Part shown: positions 49,619 to 59,242 of the stretch, in pieces
Position numbering within the stretch: the stretch's first letter is position 1
Layout of the letters: every line of letters starts with the position of its first letter
NCBI GenBank assembly: GCA_902514805.1
Contig: CABXSF010000002.1
Span: 39,529 to 103,528, forward strand
DNA from: an uncultured Pelagibacteraceae bacterium
GTDB taxonomy: Bacteria > Pseudomonadota > Alphaproteobacteria > Pelagibacterales > Pelagibacteraceae
Length of the DNA: 64,000 nucleotides
Direction of reading: 5' to 3'
Translations under genes and position numbers: made by a program
Notes under the pieces: model-generated
Told to the model about the DNA's origin: nothing
The model's database searches: none
What the model saw: only the letters and a program-made list of their open reading frames with translations

Positions 49619-50968
49619 TTAATCAGTTAATAATGACGACCAAGATGGGTCTGAAGCATCAGTCTCAGTTTTGACCATTCTTTCATTATATCCTGTCAGA
49701 TCGATAGACCAAAGTTTGGCTGAAAAGCCCTTTCCTGAAGAGTCCGATTTTGTCTCTCTATAAAAAATTAAAACTCTTCCATTAGGAGACCAAGAAGGAG
49801 CTTCTTGATAATAGTTTTCTGTAAGTAATCTTTCACCGGTCCCATCTGTTCTCATTACACCAATATAAAACTTTCCTTTATGTAGCTTTGTAAAAGCTAT
49901 CAGGTCACCTCTTGGAGACCATACGGGTGTTCCGTAAAGACCATTCCCAAATGAAATTCTTTTTACTTTTGAACCATCACTTCTCATTACATAAATTTGC
50001 TGATATCCACTTCTATCTGAGTTGAAGCAAATAAATTTACCGTCAGGGGAATATGACGGAGATGTATCAATAGATGGGTGATTTGTAATTTTTTCAACCT
50101 CTCTACTTTCAAGGTCCATGGTATAAATATCTGAATTTCCATCTTTAGCAAAACTCATGATAATTTTTTTCCCGTTTGGTGAAAAACGTGGAGCGAATGT
50201 CATGCCAGGAAAGTCACCAACAACTTCTTGTATCCCAGTTTCAATATCTAATAAGTACACTCTTGGCAGATTTTTGAAATAAGATAAGTAAGTAACCATT
50301 TGATTTGTTGGATTGAACCTTGGTGTTAACACTAATTCATTTCCTAAAGTTAAGTACTTAGTGTTGAATCCGTCTTGATCCATAATTGCAAGTTTTTTAA
50401 TACGACTTGTTTTAAGTCCTTCCTCAGCAACATAAATAATTCTAGTATCAAAATAACCTTTTTCACCAGTCAATCTTTGGTAAACTTTATCAGTAATTAT
50501 ATGTCCAACTCTTCTCCAGTTTTCTGAAACAGTTGTAAATGCTAATGCCATAATCTCTTTGCCAGCTAATATATCCCATAATCTAAACTCTACCCTAAGT
50601 TTTTCATCAACTATCTTCACTTCTCCTGTTATTAAGGCTTGAGCTTTAATTAATGCCCAATCTTCAAATCTAGGTTTTACATGAGCGATATCCGGTTTTT
50701 GTAAAAAAGCTTTAGGATCTAATGGATTGAATAAACCTGATTGTCTTAAATTGTTTTCAACAACTTTTGATATCTCTGCGCCAATGTCATCAAGTTTCAA
50801 TGAGTCTTTAAATTTTTCTTTTGAGTTTTGATCAACTGATAAAGGCGATACTGCTAATGGCAAAGGATTTAGATTACCTCTGGTAATATCTACTTCTATA
50901 AGAGACCATGCTTTTCCCCAATTAAAAATAAATAAGGAAACATATATTAAAAAAATAACTTTTTTCAT
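49619..50968 (-). CDS. tolB: Tol-Pal system beta-propeller protein TolB
   Basis: Periplasmic component that shuttles between TolA and Pal. It has 449 residues. A signal peptide covers about 1-21. The N-terminal alpha/beta domain ([20 protein letters not shown] and [11 protein letters not shown]) is followed from about 200 by six PD40/WD-like propeller blades ([56 protein letters not shown]). The ATG overlaps the tolA stop (ATGA). Part of tolQ-tolR-tolA-tolB-pal. Confidence 0.97.
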   Translation of the reverse strand: MKKVIFLIYVSLFIFNWGKAWSLIEVDITRGNLNPLPLAVSPLSVDQNSKEKFKDSLKLDDIGAEISKVVENNLRQSGLFNPLDPKAFLQKPDIAHVKPRFEDWALIKAQALITGEVKIVDEKLRVEFRLWDILAGKEIMALAFTTVSENWRRVGHIITDKVYQRLTGEKGYFDTRIIYVAEEGLKTSRIKKLAIMDQDGFNTKYLTLGNELVLTPRFNPTNQMVTYLSYFKNLPRVYLLDIETGIQEVVGDFPGMTFAPRFSPNGKKIIMSFAKDGNSDIYTMDLESREVEKITNHPSIDTSPSYSPDGKFICFNSDRSGYQQIYVMRSDGSKVKRISFGNGLYGTPVWSPRGDLIAFTKLHKGKFYIGVMRTDGTGERLLTENYYQEAPSWSPNGRVLIFYRETKSDSSGKGFSAKLWSIDLTGYNERMVKTETDASDPSWSSLLTD

Positions 50969-51777
50969 CCTTGAAGCATCTCCCTGGCATCAAAATTTAG
51001 TTGTATTTCTTTCCATCTCTCATAACCAGTTGTTGGAACTCTCAAGGGTTGACACAATCTAATTGCCCTCAAAGCACTTTCTGCCAAAACTTTATAGAAT
51101 CCTTGTCCTGGTTTGTTCATTCTAGCATGGTCAAGTATTTCAGAATTAATAATTGTACCATCGGGTTTTAAATTAAGTTTAATTCTAACAAGAAGATCTT
51201 CATTATAAGGTAATCCCAATGGGATACTCCAGCATCCAAAAATTTGTGCTTTAAGAGCATCTTCCTCATTTAAGGTCAATCCTGAAGAAATAACACTTTT
51301 TCTCTGTGATTGAGTTATCTTATTATCACTTTTAATCATCTCTGCAGTTTCTTCTTTTGATTTATCAATTAATGCTGCAATATTGTTTGGATCAAATAAT
51401 TCTTTTTTTTCAAATTCCGAAACTTGTTTAATTTCATCATCAATTTTTTCTGGGTTTTGTTTATCCTCTTCTGGTTTTTTTACAATATTTTTTTGTTGAT
51501 CCGGCAATGGTATTGCATCTGGTTTTTCTTTTTTAACTTTTTTGGGAGGTGCTTGCTCAGAAACAAGCTTTTCTTTTTCTTTCTTCTTTATTTCTTCAAT
51601 AATCTTTTTCGCTTTAGGAGCATAAGGTATAGATGTTTTATCAGTAATTTGAATAAGTTCTATTGAAATAATTGGCGGAAGATCTATTGGTTTTTTTGCT
51701 AAAAAAGGAAGGCTCAATGCTGTTATAATCATAAGAAATAAATGAAGTAAAGATGATATAATAATATTATTAGCCAC
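50965..51777 (-). CDS. tolA: TolA (TonB-like envelope-spanning protein)
   Basis: Transduces the proton-motive force from TolQR to TolB-Pal. It has 270 residues from a GTG start. One N-terminal membrane helix (about 5-25, [19 protein letters not shown]), a Lys/Glu/Pro-rich periplasmic arm (about 55-150, with [24 protein letters not shown]), and a C-terminal TolA/TonB-like domain (about 180-270, [23 protein letters not shown] and [16 protein letters not shown]). The arm is much shorter than in E. coli TolA (421 residues), as in several alphaproteobacteria. It lies between tolR (6-bp gap) and tolB (4-bp overlap). Confidence 0.9.
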   Translation of the reverse strand: MANNIIISSLLHLFLMIITALSLPFLAKKPIDLPPIISIELIQITDKTSIPYAPKAKKIIEEIKKKEKEKLVSEQAPPKKVKKEKPDAIPLPDQQKNIVKKPEEDKQNPEKIDDEIKQVSEFEKKELFDPNNIAALIDKSKEETAEMIKSDNKITQSQRKSVISSGLTLNEEDALKAQIFGCWSIPLGLPYNEDLLVRIKLNLKPDGTIINSEILDHARMNKPGQGFYKVLAESALRAIRLCQPLRVPTTGYERWKEIQLNFDAREMLQG

Positions 51778-51783
51778 TATCGA

Positions 51784-52200
51784 TCACCTCTCTTTATAAG
51801 GTTCTGAAATAAGCGCTACTTTTGTAAATCCTGAACCAGAAAGCATCCCCATAACTTCTAGAACTCTTCCATAATTGATTGTCTTGTCGCCTCTTACATA
51901 GATTCTTGTATCTGTCCTATTTTTCGAAACGGCTAATATTTTGGCAATCACATTATCGAATTCAACTTTTGACTCTTGAATAAAAATCTCACCTTTTGAA
52001 TTTATACTTAAAGTTAGTGGCTCTTGTTCCTCAGGAAGAGAGTCAGCTGAACTTTCTGGTAGATCTACTTGAACGCCAACTGTTAATAATGGTGCTGTGA
52101 CCATGAACACAATTAAAAGAACCAACATAACATCAACAAATGGTGTTACATTTATTTCACTTATTGGATCTTTAGATTTATTTTTTAAATTAAAAGCCAT
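51784..52200 (-). CDS. tolR: TolR (ExbD/TolR family)
   Basis: Inner-membrane stator partner of TolQ. It has 138 residues. A single membrane helix (about 20-40) contains the essential Asp in NVTPFVDVMLVLLIVFMVTAPLL-type sequence (D23 of FVDVMLVLL). The periplasmic domain follows, with SINSKGEIFIQ, RVYVRGDKTINYGRVLEVMGML-like and GFTKVALISEP segments. It is 3 bp from tolQ and 6 bp from tolA; a standard Tol operon member. Confidence 0.95.
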   Translation of the reverse strand: MAFNLKNKSKDPISEINVTPFVDVMLVLLIVFMVTAPLLTVGVQVDLPESSADSLPEEQEPLTLSINSKGEIFIQESKVEFDNVIAKILAVSKNRTDTRIYVRGDKTINYGRVLEVMGMLSGSGFTKVALISEPYKER

Positions 52201-52203
52201 TAG

Positions 52204-52878
52204 TTAAATAGTAGAGATGAATCTTTTGGCGAAATTTTCTAATCTTTGAGAATATTTTTTTGAGTCGTTATTAAATTTGTTATAAGCTACAACCGCAGGT
52301 ATAGCCGCTAAGAGGCCAAGAGCTGTTGCAAATAATGCTTCTGCAATACCTGGCGCGACAATAGCTAAACTTGTGTTTCTTGAAACTGCAATTGACTGAA
52401 ACGAATTCATAATTCCCCAAACTGTTCCAAACAAACCAATAAACGGTGCTGTTGAACCTACAGTGGCTAAAAATGAATAATTTTTTTCAAGCTTGTTAAC
52501 TTCATTTTCTATATTAGACTCTAATAAACCTGAAAGCTTTTCATTTAAATTACTTCTAGATCTTGATTTTAGAACAACTTGCATGGTCTTTTTAAAAACA
52601 TTTGACATTGGGTCATCAATATTTGCTGGTAAATTATTATAGAAACTTTCTGCAGATCTTGATTTCCAAAATTTTTCTTCAAACTCTTGGGTTGATAAAT
52701 TTATCTTCTTAAATAACTTGAATTTTTCTATAATTATCGCCCAGGTATAAATTGATGCTGCAATTAACAAAACAATAACTGATTTTACAATTATGTCTGC
52801 TCTAAGAAATAGGCTCCATAAAGAGAAATCTACAGAACTTCCTAGTCCAACAGATTGTGATGCTATATCGGCTTCCAT
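52204..52878 (-). CDS. tolQ: TolQ (MotA/TolQ/ExbB proton channel family)
   Basis: Pentameric inner-membrane proton channel driving TolA. It has 224 residues with three membrane helices (about 18-45, 130-155, 167-195). TM2-TM3 carry the family signature VGSTAPFIGLFGTVWGIMNSF and the APGIAEALFATALGLLAAIPAV segment. First gene of the tol operon. No ybgC precedes it, unlike E. coli. The 56-bp gap before it is the only space after the ruvC-like gene. Confidence 0.97.
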   Translation of the reverse strand: MEADIASQSVGLGSSVDFSLWSLFLRADIIVKSVIVLLIAASIYTWAIIIEKFKLFKKINLSTQEFEEKFWKSRSAESFYNNLPANIDDPMSNVFKKTMQVVLKSRSRSNLNEKLSGLLESNIENEVNKLEKNYSFLATVGSTAPFIGLFGTVWGIMNSFQSIAVSRNTSLAIVAPGIAEALFATALGLLAAIPAVVAYNKFNNDSKKYSQRLENFAKRFISTI

Positions 52879-52934
52879 GAAAAATCTTTCACACTAAAAT
52901 GTGTCATCAATTTGACCCAAGAGATCAAATAAAT

Positions 52935-53423
52935 CTAATATTTAGCGTTTTGGTAATAAAAACTAGAAATAAGTATAGCATCCGCTTTATTGGCATCTTT
53001 TTTTTTTGACAATTTTGACGAAAAGTATGGATAAATTTCAATAGCTTTTGTCCTGCTAGCGTCTTTGTTTGTATTTATCAAATTAAAGAATTTTTTCCAT
53101 TTAACTGGCGAAACAAAATCCATTGGAATTTGCATTGCAGAAAAAATTCCTTTCAACACTCCAAAAGACTGTCCAAAATTAAACATGCTAGTAACTCCTT
53201 GTCCTGGCATTGCAGAAACTTGTTCGATCACAGCTATTACTTTCGTCTTATCTTCTCCTTCTACAGCTTTTTGAATTTCATTAAATATTTGAGAAGCATT
53301 AACTTGGGATTTATTTTTTTTTCCTACAGCCATTTTTGGCATTTCAAATACATCCACTATCTTTCCATCTTTGAATAAGCATATAGCACCATTAATTCCA
53401 GGATCTATTCCAATTATTAACAT
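52935..53423 (-). CDS. ruvC: RuvC-like Holliday junction resolvase (phage-type flavour)
   Basis: RNase-H-fold nuclease, 162 residues, expected to cut four-way DNA junctions. Acidic residues are visible at D7 (LIIGIDPGINGA), E67 region (AVIEQVSAMPGQG), and near the C-terminus in NKADAILISSF. The middle SMFNFGQSFGVLKGI segment and the KW/KDASRTKA stretch resemble phage-type RuvC proteins more than canonical bacterial RuvC, which has KNP-x-SxLKLGQARG. ruvA and ruvB, which usually sit between ruvC and the tol genes in alphaproteobacteria, are absent here. It lies 3 bp downstream of yebC, as canonical ruvC does. The fold is clear; the exact substrate is inferred. Confidence 0.8.
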   Translation of the reverse strand: MLIIGIDPGINGAICLFKDGKIVDVFEMPKMAVGKKNKSQVNASQIFNEIQKAVEGEDKTKVIAVIEQVSAMPGQGVTSMFNFGQSFGVLKGIFSAMQIPMDFVSPVKWKKFFNLINTNKDASRTKAIEIYPYFSSKLSKKKDANKADAILISSFYYQNAKY

Positions 53424-53426
53424 TGC

Positions 53427-54149
53427 TTAATCTTCTTCCCCAAAATTCGAGTAAACCTTTTGAACATCATCGTCATCATCTAATAATTCTATAAGTTTTT
53501 TTATGTCTTCTTTATTCTCACCTTCGATGGAAACCTTGTTTATTGGAATCCACTCAATATCTGTAGATATAAAATTTTCAACATGAGACTCAATTTTTTT
53601 TTTTATAGAATAAATATCTTCAAAACTGCAATGTATCTCATGAAAATTTTCAAAGGAAAAGCATTCATCTGCACCAGCATCAATTGCTAGTTCAAAAATT
53701 TTATCGTCTTTAATTTCATTTATGTCTATTCTAATTACGCCAATTTGTTTAAAATTGTGAGCTGCAGAACCTTGGGTACCCAAATTACCACCATTTTTTT
53801 GAAAAATTGTTCTTAATTTTGAGGCAGTTCTATTTTTGTTATCTGTAAGTGCTTCAACAATTATAGCAACTTTATCTTTACCAAAACCTTCATATCTTAT
53901 CTTTTCAAAATTTGATTGATTTAATGATTTTGATTTATCAATGGCTCTCTCGATGTTATCTTTTGGCATGTTTGAAGATCTTGCTGCTTGAATAGCAGAT
54001 CTAAGTCTAGGGTTCATTAAAGGATCTTTATCTCCAAGTTTAGCAGCTACAGTAATCTCTCTAGAAAGTTTCGAGAAAATCTTCGACCTTTCTTTGTCTG
54101 CTCTACCTTTTTTATGTTTTATACCAGCCCAATGAGAATGTCCTGCCAT
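53427..54149 (-). CDS. yebC: YebC/PmpR family protein
   Basis: Three-domain protein of the YebC/PmpR family, 240 residues, known in different bacteria as a transcription regulator or as a factor that helps ribosomes through difficult sequences (TACO1-like). The signature start MAGHSHWAGIKHKKGRADKERSKIFSKLSREI is diagnostic and GAAHNFKQIGVI-type and EYIPxN-like segments follow; the C-terminus is acidic (DDDDDVQKVYSNFGEED). Upstream of the ruvC-like gene, the same order as in many proteobacteria. The actual role here cannot be told from sequence. Confidence 0.94.
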   Translation of the reverse strand: MAGHSHWAGIKHKKGRADKERSKIFSKLSREITVAAKLGDKDPLMNPRLRSAIQAARSSNMPKDNIERAIDKSKSLNQSNFEKIRYEGFGKDKVAIIVEALTDNKNRTASKLRTIFQKNGGNLGTQGSAAHNFKQIGVIRIDINEIKDDKIFELAIDAGADECFSFENFHEIHCSFEDIYSIKKKIESHVENFISTDIEWIPINKVSIEGENKEDIKKLIELLDDDDDVQKVYSNFGEED

Positions 54150-54150
54150 A

Positions 54151-54957
54151 TTATTTTGAGTTATTTAAAACACCCCCAACAATTATACTATTAATATTTT
54201 TAGCTAGTCCTGTGGTTTCATCACAATTTACCACAACACCCGATAAAGAACCATCTCCTAAAGATGGATAATGTTTTTCAGAATCTTGTTTAAAGAATCT
54301 TTTCAATGAGTTTTCTTTATTCATCCCAATAACTGAGTCGTAGTCACCACACATTCCGGAGTCTGTGATATACGCGGTCCCACCTTTTAAAACTCTTGCG
54401 TCATTTGTTGGAATGTGCGTGTGAGTACCAGTAACTAAAGTTGCTTTACTATCAAACAAATGTCCCATTGCCATTTTTTCTGAAGTAGTTTCACAATGCA
54501 AGTCGACTACTAAAAAGTCATAATCTTTTTTTAGTTGGTATTTTTTTTGAAAATTTTCAGCTGTTTTAAAAACATCTTCACTTTTCCTCATGAAAACATT
54601 TCCCATTAAATTTAGTACACCTATTTTAAGATTTTTTGATGTTTGATAAATTTCAAATCCTTTTCCTGGTGAAACTCCAATTAAATTAAATGGTCTAAGA
54701 AGTCTATTATCATCCTCAACGAGTTTTAAAGTTTCTTTATGATCCCAAACATGATTTCCAGTTGTGAGTACATTTACTCCAAATTTAATTAAATTGTCTA
54801 AAACATCTTTTGTAATACCTACTCCGTTATGAGCTGCGTTTTCACCATTTGCTATCACAAAATTTATTTTATTTTCCTCAACAATCTTCTTAAGATATTT
54901 TTTTACAACCATACAACCCGATGGTCCTACTATGTCGCCTAAAAATAAAATTTTCAT
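54151..54957 (-). CDS. ymdB: YmdB-family metallophosphoesterase (TIGR00282)
   Basis: Calcineurin-like dimetal phosphoesterase, 268 residues; B. subtilis YmdB and relatives hydrolyse 2',3'-cyclic nucleotides. Metal ligands are in FLGDIVGPSG (D8), NGENAAHNGVG near 38, TGNHVWDHKE near 65, LHCETTSEK near 152 and THTHIPTND near 178. It is common next to 5-FCL/yebC genes in alphaproteobacteria. Its ATG overlaps the 5-FCL stop by 4 bp and it is 1 bp from yebC, so the block is one operon. The physiological substrate is not known. Confidence 0.88.
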   Translation of the reverse strand: MKILFLGDIVGPSGCMVVKKYLKKIVEENKINFVIANGENAAHNGVGITKDVLDNLIKFGVNVLTTGNHVWDHKETLKLVEDDNRLLRPFNLIGVSPGKGFEIYQTSKNLKIGVLNLMGNVFMRKSEDVFKTAENFQKKYQLKKDYDFLVVDLHCETTSEKMAMGHLFDSKATLVTGTHTHIPTNDARVLKGGTAYITDSGMCGDYDSVIGMNKENSLKRFFKQDSEKHYPSLGDGSLSGVVVNCDETTGLAKNINSIIVGGVLNNSK

Positions 54958-55496
54958 TTATAAATTCTTTTTTCAGTGATTATGAAATCCATTTTTTTAT
55001 CATATTTATTAATTGGCACTTTATTAATTTTTTGACAAGAAAGAGCAAGTCCGATTTTAACACAGTTATTTTGTTTCTCAATTTTTTGAATAAACCTATC
55101 ATAGAAACCTCCTCCATAACCAAGTCTATTTAAGTTAGAGTCAAAAGCTAACATCGGAATTATTAATGTAGAAGGAGTTATTTTTTTTCCCTTAAAAGGC
55201 TCTAAGATACCATATCTGTTTATTGTTAAAGGCTCATTAGGACTCCAACTATAAAAAGACATCTCAAATTTTTTATTAATTATAGGTAAAGAAATTATAA
55301 ATTTTTTCCTAATTAATCGATTCATTAATTCCAAAGTAGATAACTCATCACCAAACGGATAATACAATCCAACTCTTTTATTGGGAGATTTCTGCTCAAT
55401 CAATTTGATTATCACCTCAGAATTTACTGTGATTTTTTTTTTGGCAAATTTTGATCGAATTTTAGATATTTTTTTTCTTAATTGCAATTTGTTCAC
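54954..55496 (-). CDS. 5-formyltetrahydrofolate cyclo-ligase family protein
   Basis: Converts 5-formyl-THF to 5,10-methenyl-THF with ATP, salvaging a folate that otherwise inhibits enzymes. It has 180 residues from a GTG start. An N-terminal lysine-rich helix, VGLYYPFGDELSTLEL near 47, and the ATP-binding signature LGYGGGFYDRFIQK near 130 define the family (YgfA/MTHFS). It lies 8 bp after zapA; in many proteobacteria 6S RNA sits in this gap, but here there is no room for it. Confidence 0.9.
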   Translation of the reverse strand: MNKLQLRKKISKIRSKFAKKKITVNSEVIIKLIEQKSPNKRVGLYYPFGDELSTLELMNRLIRKKFIISLPIINKKFEMSFYSWSPNEPLTINRYGILEPFKGKKITPSTLIIPMLAFDSNLNRLGYGGGFYDRFIQKIEKQNNCVKIGLALSCQKINKVPINKYDKKMDFIITEKRIYK

Positions 55497-55504
55497 TACT
55501 AAAT

Positions 55505-55942
55505 CTAATTTTTAAGATTAACTCGTTCAACAAATTCCTCTATTTCTTTTGCAGTGTTAGAAATTAATTGATCATAATTATTGTTTATTTTATCAAGCTC
55601 TTTTTGCAAGTTGTTGATATCATTGTTCAATTTAGTTGCTTCATCTTCTTTTTCATCCTTATAGCCATATACAAGAGATTTCAGTTCTTTAAATTTTTCA
55701 GTGAGGTTAGTTAATTCTACCTTTTTTTTCTCAACATTTTTTTTGGTATCAAAATACTCATCCATCACTTTAATAGCAGTGATCAATAATAATTTATTTT
55801 CACCTATGTTTCCTAAGTCATTTTTTAATTTTTCAAATTTATCGTTTAAATTTGCTGCTAGCTCTTCAAGATGATCCTCTTGACCATCTTCACATGAAAG
55901 AAGAAAGTCTTTTCCATTAAATTTAATATTTACATTTGCCAT
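55505..55942 (-). CDS. zapA: Cell division protein ZapA
   Basis: Promotes bundling of FtsZ filaments at the division site. It has 145 residues. The N-terminal globular ZapA domain (MANVNIKFNGKDFLLSCEDGQEDHLEELAANL) matches the family well; the C-terminal half (about 65-140) is a long coiled coil for dimer/tetramer formation. Its start overlaps the end of the DUF4164-like gene by 13 bp. The order DUF4164-zapA-5-FCL is common in alphaproteobacteria. Confidence 0.9.
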   Translation of the reverse strand: MANVNIKFNGKDFLLSCEDGQEDHLEELAANLNDKFEKLKNDLGNIGENKLLLITAIKVMDEYFDTKKNVEKKKVELTNLTEKFKELKSLVYGYKDEKEDEATKLNNDINNLQKELDKINNNYDQLISNTAKEIEEFVERVNLKN

Positions 55943-56253
55943 TTTTCAATCTCATCAAGTAAAGTATCTGTTTCTTGATTTAATTCATCAATTTTTTCGT
56001 CAAACTCTAATCTTTTCACTCTATCTTCTTTTTTTTCAACCATCATTTTTTTGATTTTGACTTGAAGATTGCCGTGTTCATCACTTAAATTTTTGTATTT
56101 TTTTTCCAATTCATTTTTTTCAATTTCTAATTGATTTTTTTGATCAACTAATTCTTTAATGTCTCCAGATATCTGGTCATTTTTTAAATCAAGTTTTTTT
56201 AATTTCTTAAGTGCGTCTTCAAGTTTTTTTTCTTTTTCGCTGATATATTTCAT
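55930..56253 (-). CDS. DUF4164-like coiled-coil protein
   Basis: Small protein of 107 residues that is almost entirely coiled coil, with heptads running from about 8 to 100 (KLEDALKKLKKLDLKNDQI, LEIEKNELEKKYKNLSDE, RLEFDEKIDELNQETDTLL). Position between tkt and zapA matches the DUF4164 family of alphaproteobacteria, for which no biochemical role is established; a division-linked role beside zapA is an inference from context only. It is divergent from tkt (50-bp gap) and heads the minus-strand run that continues to purA. Confidence 0.7.
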   Translation of the reverse strand: MKYISEKEKKLEDALKKLKKLDLKNDQISGDIKELVDQKNQLEIEKNELEKKYKNLSDEHGNLQVKIKKMMVEKKEDRVKRLEFDEKIDELNQETDTLLDEIEKWQM

Positions 56254-56303
56254 ATATATATAATTATATATTAATGAGTCTCTTAGTCTAGATAGGAATA
56301 TTT

Positions 56304-58238
56304 TTGAAAATAAAACATAAAGATTTAGCTAATGCTGTAAGATTTCTATCTTTAGATGCTGTTGAAGCAGCAAATTCTGGTCATCCTGGGATGCCAATGG
56401 GAATGGCTGATGTTGCTACAGTTTTATTTAAAAACTTTTTACGATTTAATCCTAAAGATCCTAGTTGGTTTAATAGAGATAGGTTCGTTCTTTCTGCTGG
56501 TCATGGGTCTATGCTTCTTTACTCACTTTTATATTTAACTGGTTACAAAAGTGTTTCTATAGATGACATTAAAAACTTTAGAAAACTTGATTGTATTTGT
56601 GCCGGACATCCTGAATATCATTCTAATTCAGGGATAGAGACTACGACTGGACCATTAGGACAAGGTATATCAAATGCTGTGGGTTTTGCGCTTGCTGAAG
56701 AAATATTAAAAAAAAGGTTAGGAAAAAAAAAGATAGATCATAAAACTTATGTCTTGGCAGGTGATGGATGCCTTATGGAAGGAATAAGCCATGAAGCCTT
56801 AAGTTTTGCGGGTCATATAAAATTAAAAAATTTGATACTTCTTTTTGATAATAATTCAATCTCGATTGATGGCCCTACTAATCTTGCTGTTTCTGATAAT
56901 ACGAAAAAAAGATTTGAGAGTTATGGTTGGAGCTATTTAGAAATAGACGGTCATAATGATAAACAAATTTTTAATGCTTTAAAAAAAGCTCAAAATTCAA
57001 AAAAACCATTTGCTATTTCTTGTAAGACTACAATTGGTTATGGCTCACCAAATAAAAGTGGGAAAGCATCATCGCATGGAAGCCCGCTAGGTACCGATGA
57101 GGTAAAGCTAGTAAGAAAAAAATTAAAATGGAATTATGAGCCTTTTAAGATCCCTGAAAAAATTTTAAGTGAGTGGAGAAAAATTGGAGAAAACGCTTCC
57201 ATAAAAGCAGAAAAAGATAAATCATATCCACCTGAATTCAATATTTTTAATGATGAAATTACAAGTGAAATAGAGCAAGTAAAAAATGATTGTCTAAAAT
57301 CATTAGAGCCAATTGCAACTAGAAAATCCTCAGAAAAATTTTTAAATATAGTTTCAAAATTGCCAAATTTAATTGGTGGCTCGGCTGATCTTGCGGGTTC
57401 GAATAATACAAAAACAAAAAATCATAAAATAATCAAACCAGGAAGTTTTGGAGGGAATTATATTCATTATGGAGTAAGGGAACATGCAATGTGTGGAATT
57501 ATGAATGGGATTTCTTTGCATAGTAATCTTATTCCGTATGGTGGAACTTTTTTAATATTTAGTGATTACTGCAAGCCTTCTATCAGATTGGCTGCAATGA
57601 TGGGCCAAAGGGTTATTTATGTTTTAACCCATGACTCAATTGGTCTTGGAGAAGACGGTCCAACCCATCAACCTGTTGAACAGCTTGCAATGTTGAGATC
57701 TATACCAAACTTAAATGTATTTAGACCATCCGATACCATTGAAACTTTTGAATGTTGGCAGTTGGCTTTAGAAAGTAAAAATAAACCAAGTGTAATCGCT
57801 CTAACAAGACAAAAAATAGAACCTGTAAGAAAAGAGTTAATCACTAACAATCTTTGCTCTAAAGGAGCTTATGAAATTTTAAGAAATGGAGATAATCTTA
57901 AGGTAACACTATTAGCAACAGGCTCTGAAACTGATCTCGCAATAAAAGTAAGTCATAAATTAGCCACAGAAAATATCTATTCAAAAGTTATATCAATGCC
58001 ATGTCATGAAATATTTGATAGTCAAAACCACGAATATAAAAAAGATATTTTGCAAGAAGATACGCTTAAAGTTTCTATAGAAGCATCGGAAACTAGTCAT
58101 TGGAAAAAATATACAGGAACCAGTGGATTAAATTTAGGAATAGATAATTTTGGTAAGAGCGCACCTTATAAAGATATTTATAAACACTTTGAATTAGATG
58201 TTGAAAATATTGTACAAAAAGTAAAGAAAAGTTTATGA
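56304..58238 (+). CDS. tkt: Transketolase
   Basis: ThDP enzyme of the non-oxidative pentose-phosphate pathway, moving two-carbon units between sugar phosphates. It has 644 residues from a TTG start with an AGGA site 8 bp upstream; the ATG at 56272 is in another frame and soon stops. DAVEAANSGHPGMPMGMAD near 20, FVLSAGHGSMLLYSLLYL near 65, the ThDP motif GDGCLMEGISHEA near 155, the catalytic Glu region HYGVREHAMCGIMNG near 390 and THDSIGLGEDGPTHQPVEQLA near 435 are intact. It heads the tkt-gap-pgk-fba block. Confidence 0.97.
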   Translation: MKIKHKDLANAVRFLSLDAVEAANSGHPGMPMGMADVATVLFKNFLRFNPKDPSWFNRDRFVLSAGHGSMLLYSLLYLTGYKSVSIDDIKNFRKLDCICAGHPEYHSNSGIETTTGPLGQGISNAVGFALAEEILKKRLGKKKIDHKTYVLAGDGCLMEGISHEALSFAGHIKLKNLILLFDNNSISIDGPTNLAVSDNTKKRFESYGWSYLEIDGHNDKQIFNALKKAQNSKKPFAISCKTTIGYGSPNKSGKASSHGSPLGTDEVKLVRKKLKWNYEPFKIPEKILSEWRKIGENASIKAEKDKSYPPEFNIFNDEITSEIEQVKNDCLKSLEPIATRKSSEKFLNIVSKLPNLIGGSADLAGSNNTKTKNHKIIKPGSFGGNYIHYGVREHAMCGIMNGISLHSNLIPYGGTFLIFSDYCKPSIRLAAMMGQRVIYVLTHDSIGLGEDGPTHQPVEQLAMLRSIPNLNVFRPSDTIETFECWQLALESKNKPSVIALTRQKIEPVRKELITNNLCSKGAYEILRNGDNLKVTLLATGSETDLAIKVSHKLATENIYSKVISMPCHEIFDSQNHEYKKDILQEDTLKVSIEASETSHWKKYTGTSGLNLGIDNFGKSAPYKDIYKHFELDVENIVQKVKKSL

Positions 58239-59242
58239 AAACTAAAATTGGGATAAACGGTTTAGGTAGAATTGGTAGAATGGTGGTTCGATCAATATTT
58301 GAAGAGGATCATTCTAACCTAAAAATTCAACATATTAATAATAGAGCTGACATTGAGACTGCTTGTGCTTTACTGAAAAGAGATAGTATTCACGGAAAAT
58401 TCAATGCGGATATATCAATAGAAAAAAGCTATATAAATATTAATGGTAATAAAATTTATTATTCACAAATAGATAAGCTGGAAGAAATTAATTGGAAAGA
58501 CAATGATGTTGATTTTGTACTTGAATGCACTGGTAAATTTAATTCTAAGGAAAAACTAATCCCACATTTAAGTAATGGAGCAAAAAAAGTTATTGTTTCA
58601 GCTCCATGCAAAAATGCTGATAAGACAATAGTATTTGGAGTTAACGAAAAAGAAATTAAGAAGGAAGATAAAATTATTTCTGCCGCATCTTGTACAACTA
58701 ATTGTCTTGCGCCTGTCGCTCACGTTTTGAATGAAAATTTTGAAATTGAAAAAGGTTTTATGACTACAATTCATTCTTTTACAACTGATCAAAGGATTTT
58801 AGATAATTCACATAAAGATATAAGAAGAGCAAGAACAGCTAGTCAATCAATAGTACCAACCTCGACTGGCGCCTCAAAAGCGATTGGTGAAATTATACCT
58901 TCTTTAAAAGGAAAGCTGGAGGGTGTAGCAATGAGAATACCGACCCCAAACGTTTCTTTAATTGAATTAATATTTTGCTCCAAAAAAGATCTATCTGTTG
59001 AAAAAATTAACTCTGCCTTTAAAAACTTCAGCAAGAAACAGAAAATTAAAGTTTTAGAAATTACAGAAGAAAAACTTGTTTCAATTGATTTTAATCACAA
59101 CCCAGCTTCCTCTATAGTGGATGCATCATTAACAAATGTTATAGGTAAAAATATGGGTAAAATTTCTGCTTGGTATGACAATGAGTGGGGTTTTTCAAAT
59201 AGAATGTGTGATATTGCGGCGTATCTTCATAAAATTTCTTAA
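58235..59242 (+). CDS. gap: Glyceraldehyde-3-phosphate dehydrogenase
   Basis: NAD(P)-dependent, reversible oxidation/phosphorylation of glyceraldehyde 3-phosphate. It has 335 residues. The Rossmann start is KIGINGLGRIGR, the nucleophile C153 is in SAASCTTNCLAP and the general base H180 in TTIHSFTTDQ. The residue after the second strand (NNRAD, no Asp-Leu of strict NAD enzymes) hints that NADP may be accepted, though erythrose-4-phosphate dehydrogenase (Epd) is a related alternative. The position between tkt and pgk favours the glycolytic/gluconeogenic role. The ATG overlaps the tkt stop by 4 bp. Confidence 0.93.
   Translation: MKTKIGINGLGRIGRMVVRSIFEEDHSNLKIQHINNRADIETACALLKRDSIHGKFNADISIEKSYININGNKIYYSQIDKLEEINWKDNDVDFVLECTGKFNSKEKLIPHLSNGAKKVIVSAPCKNADKTIVFGVNEKEIKKEDKIISAASCTTNCLAPVAHVLNENFEIEKGFMTTIHSFTTDQRILDNSHKDIRRARTASQSIVPTSTGASKAIGEIIPSLKGKLEGVAMRIPTPNVSLIELIFCSKKDLSVEKINSAFKNFSKKQKIKVLEITEEKLVSIDFNHNPASSIVDASLTNVIGKNMGKISAWYDNEWGFSNRMCDIAAYLHKIS

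Noticed and set aside
51424..51666. Phe/Leu-rich open frame opposite tolA
   Set aside because: It is the antisense of the Lys/Glu/Pro-rich TolA arm (AAA/GAA codons read as TTT/TTC); the apparent membrane-protein look is an artefact.
55497..55504. 6S RNA between zapA and the 5-FCL gene
   Set aside because: This is the usual position in many proteobacteria, but the gap is only 8 bp, so the RNA cannot be here.
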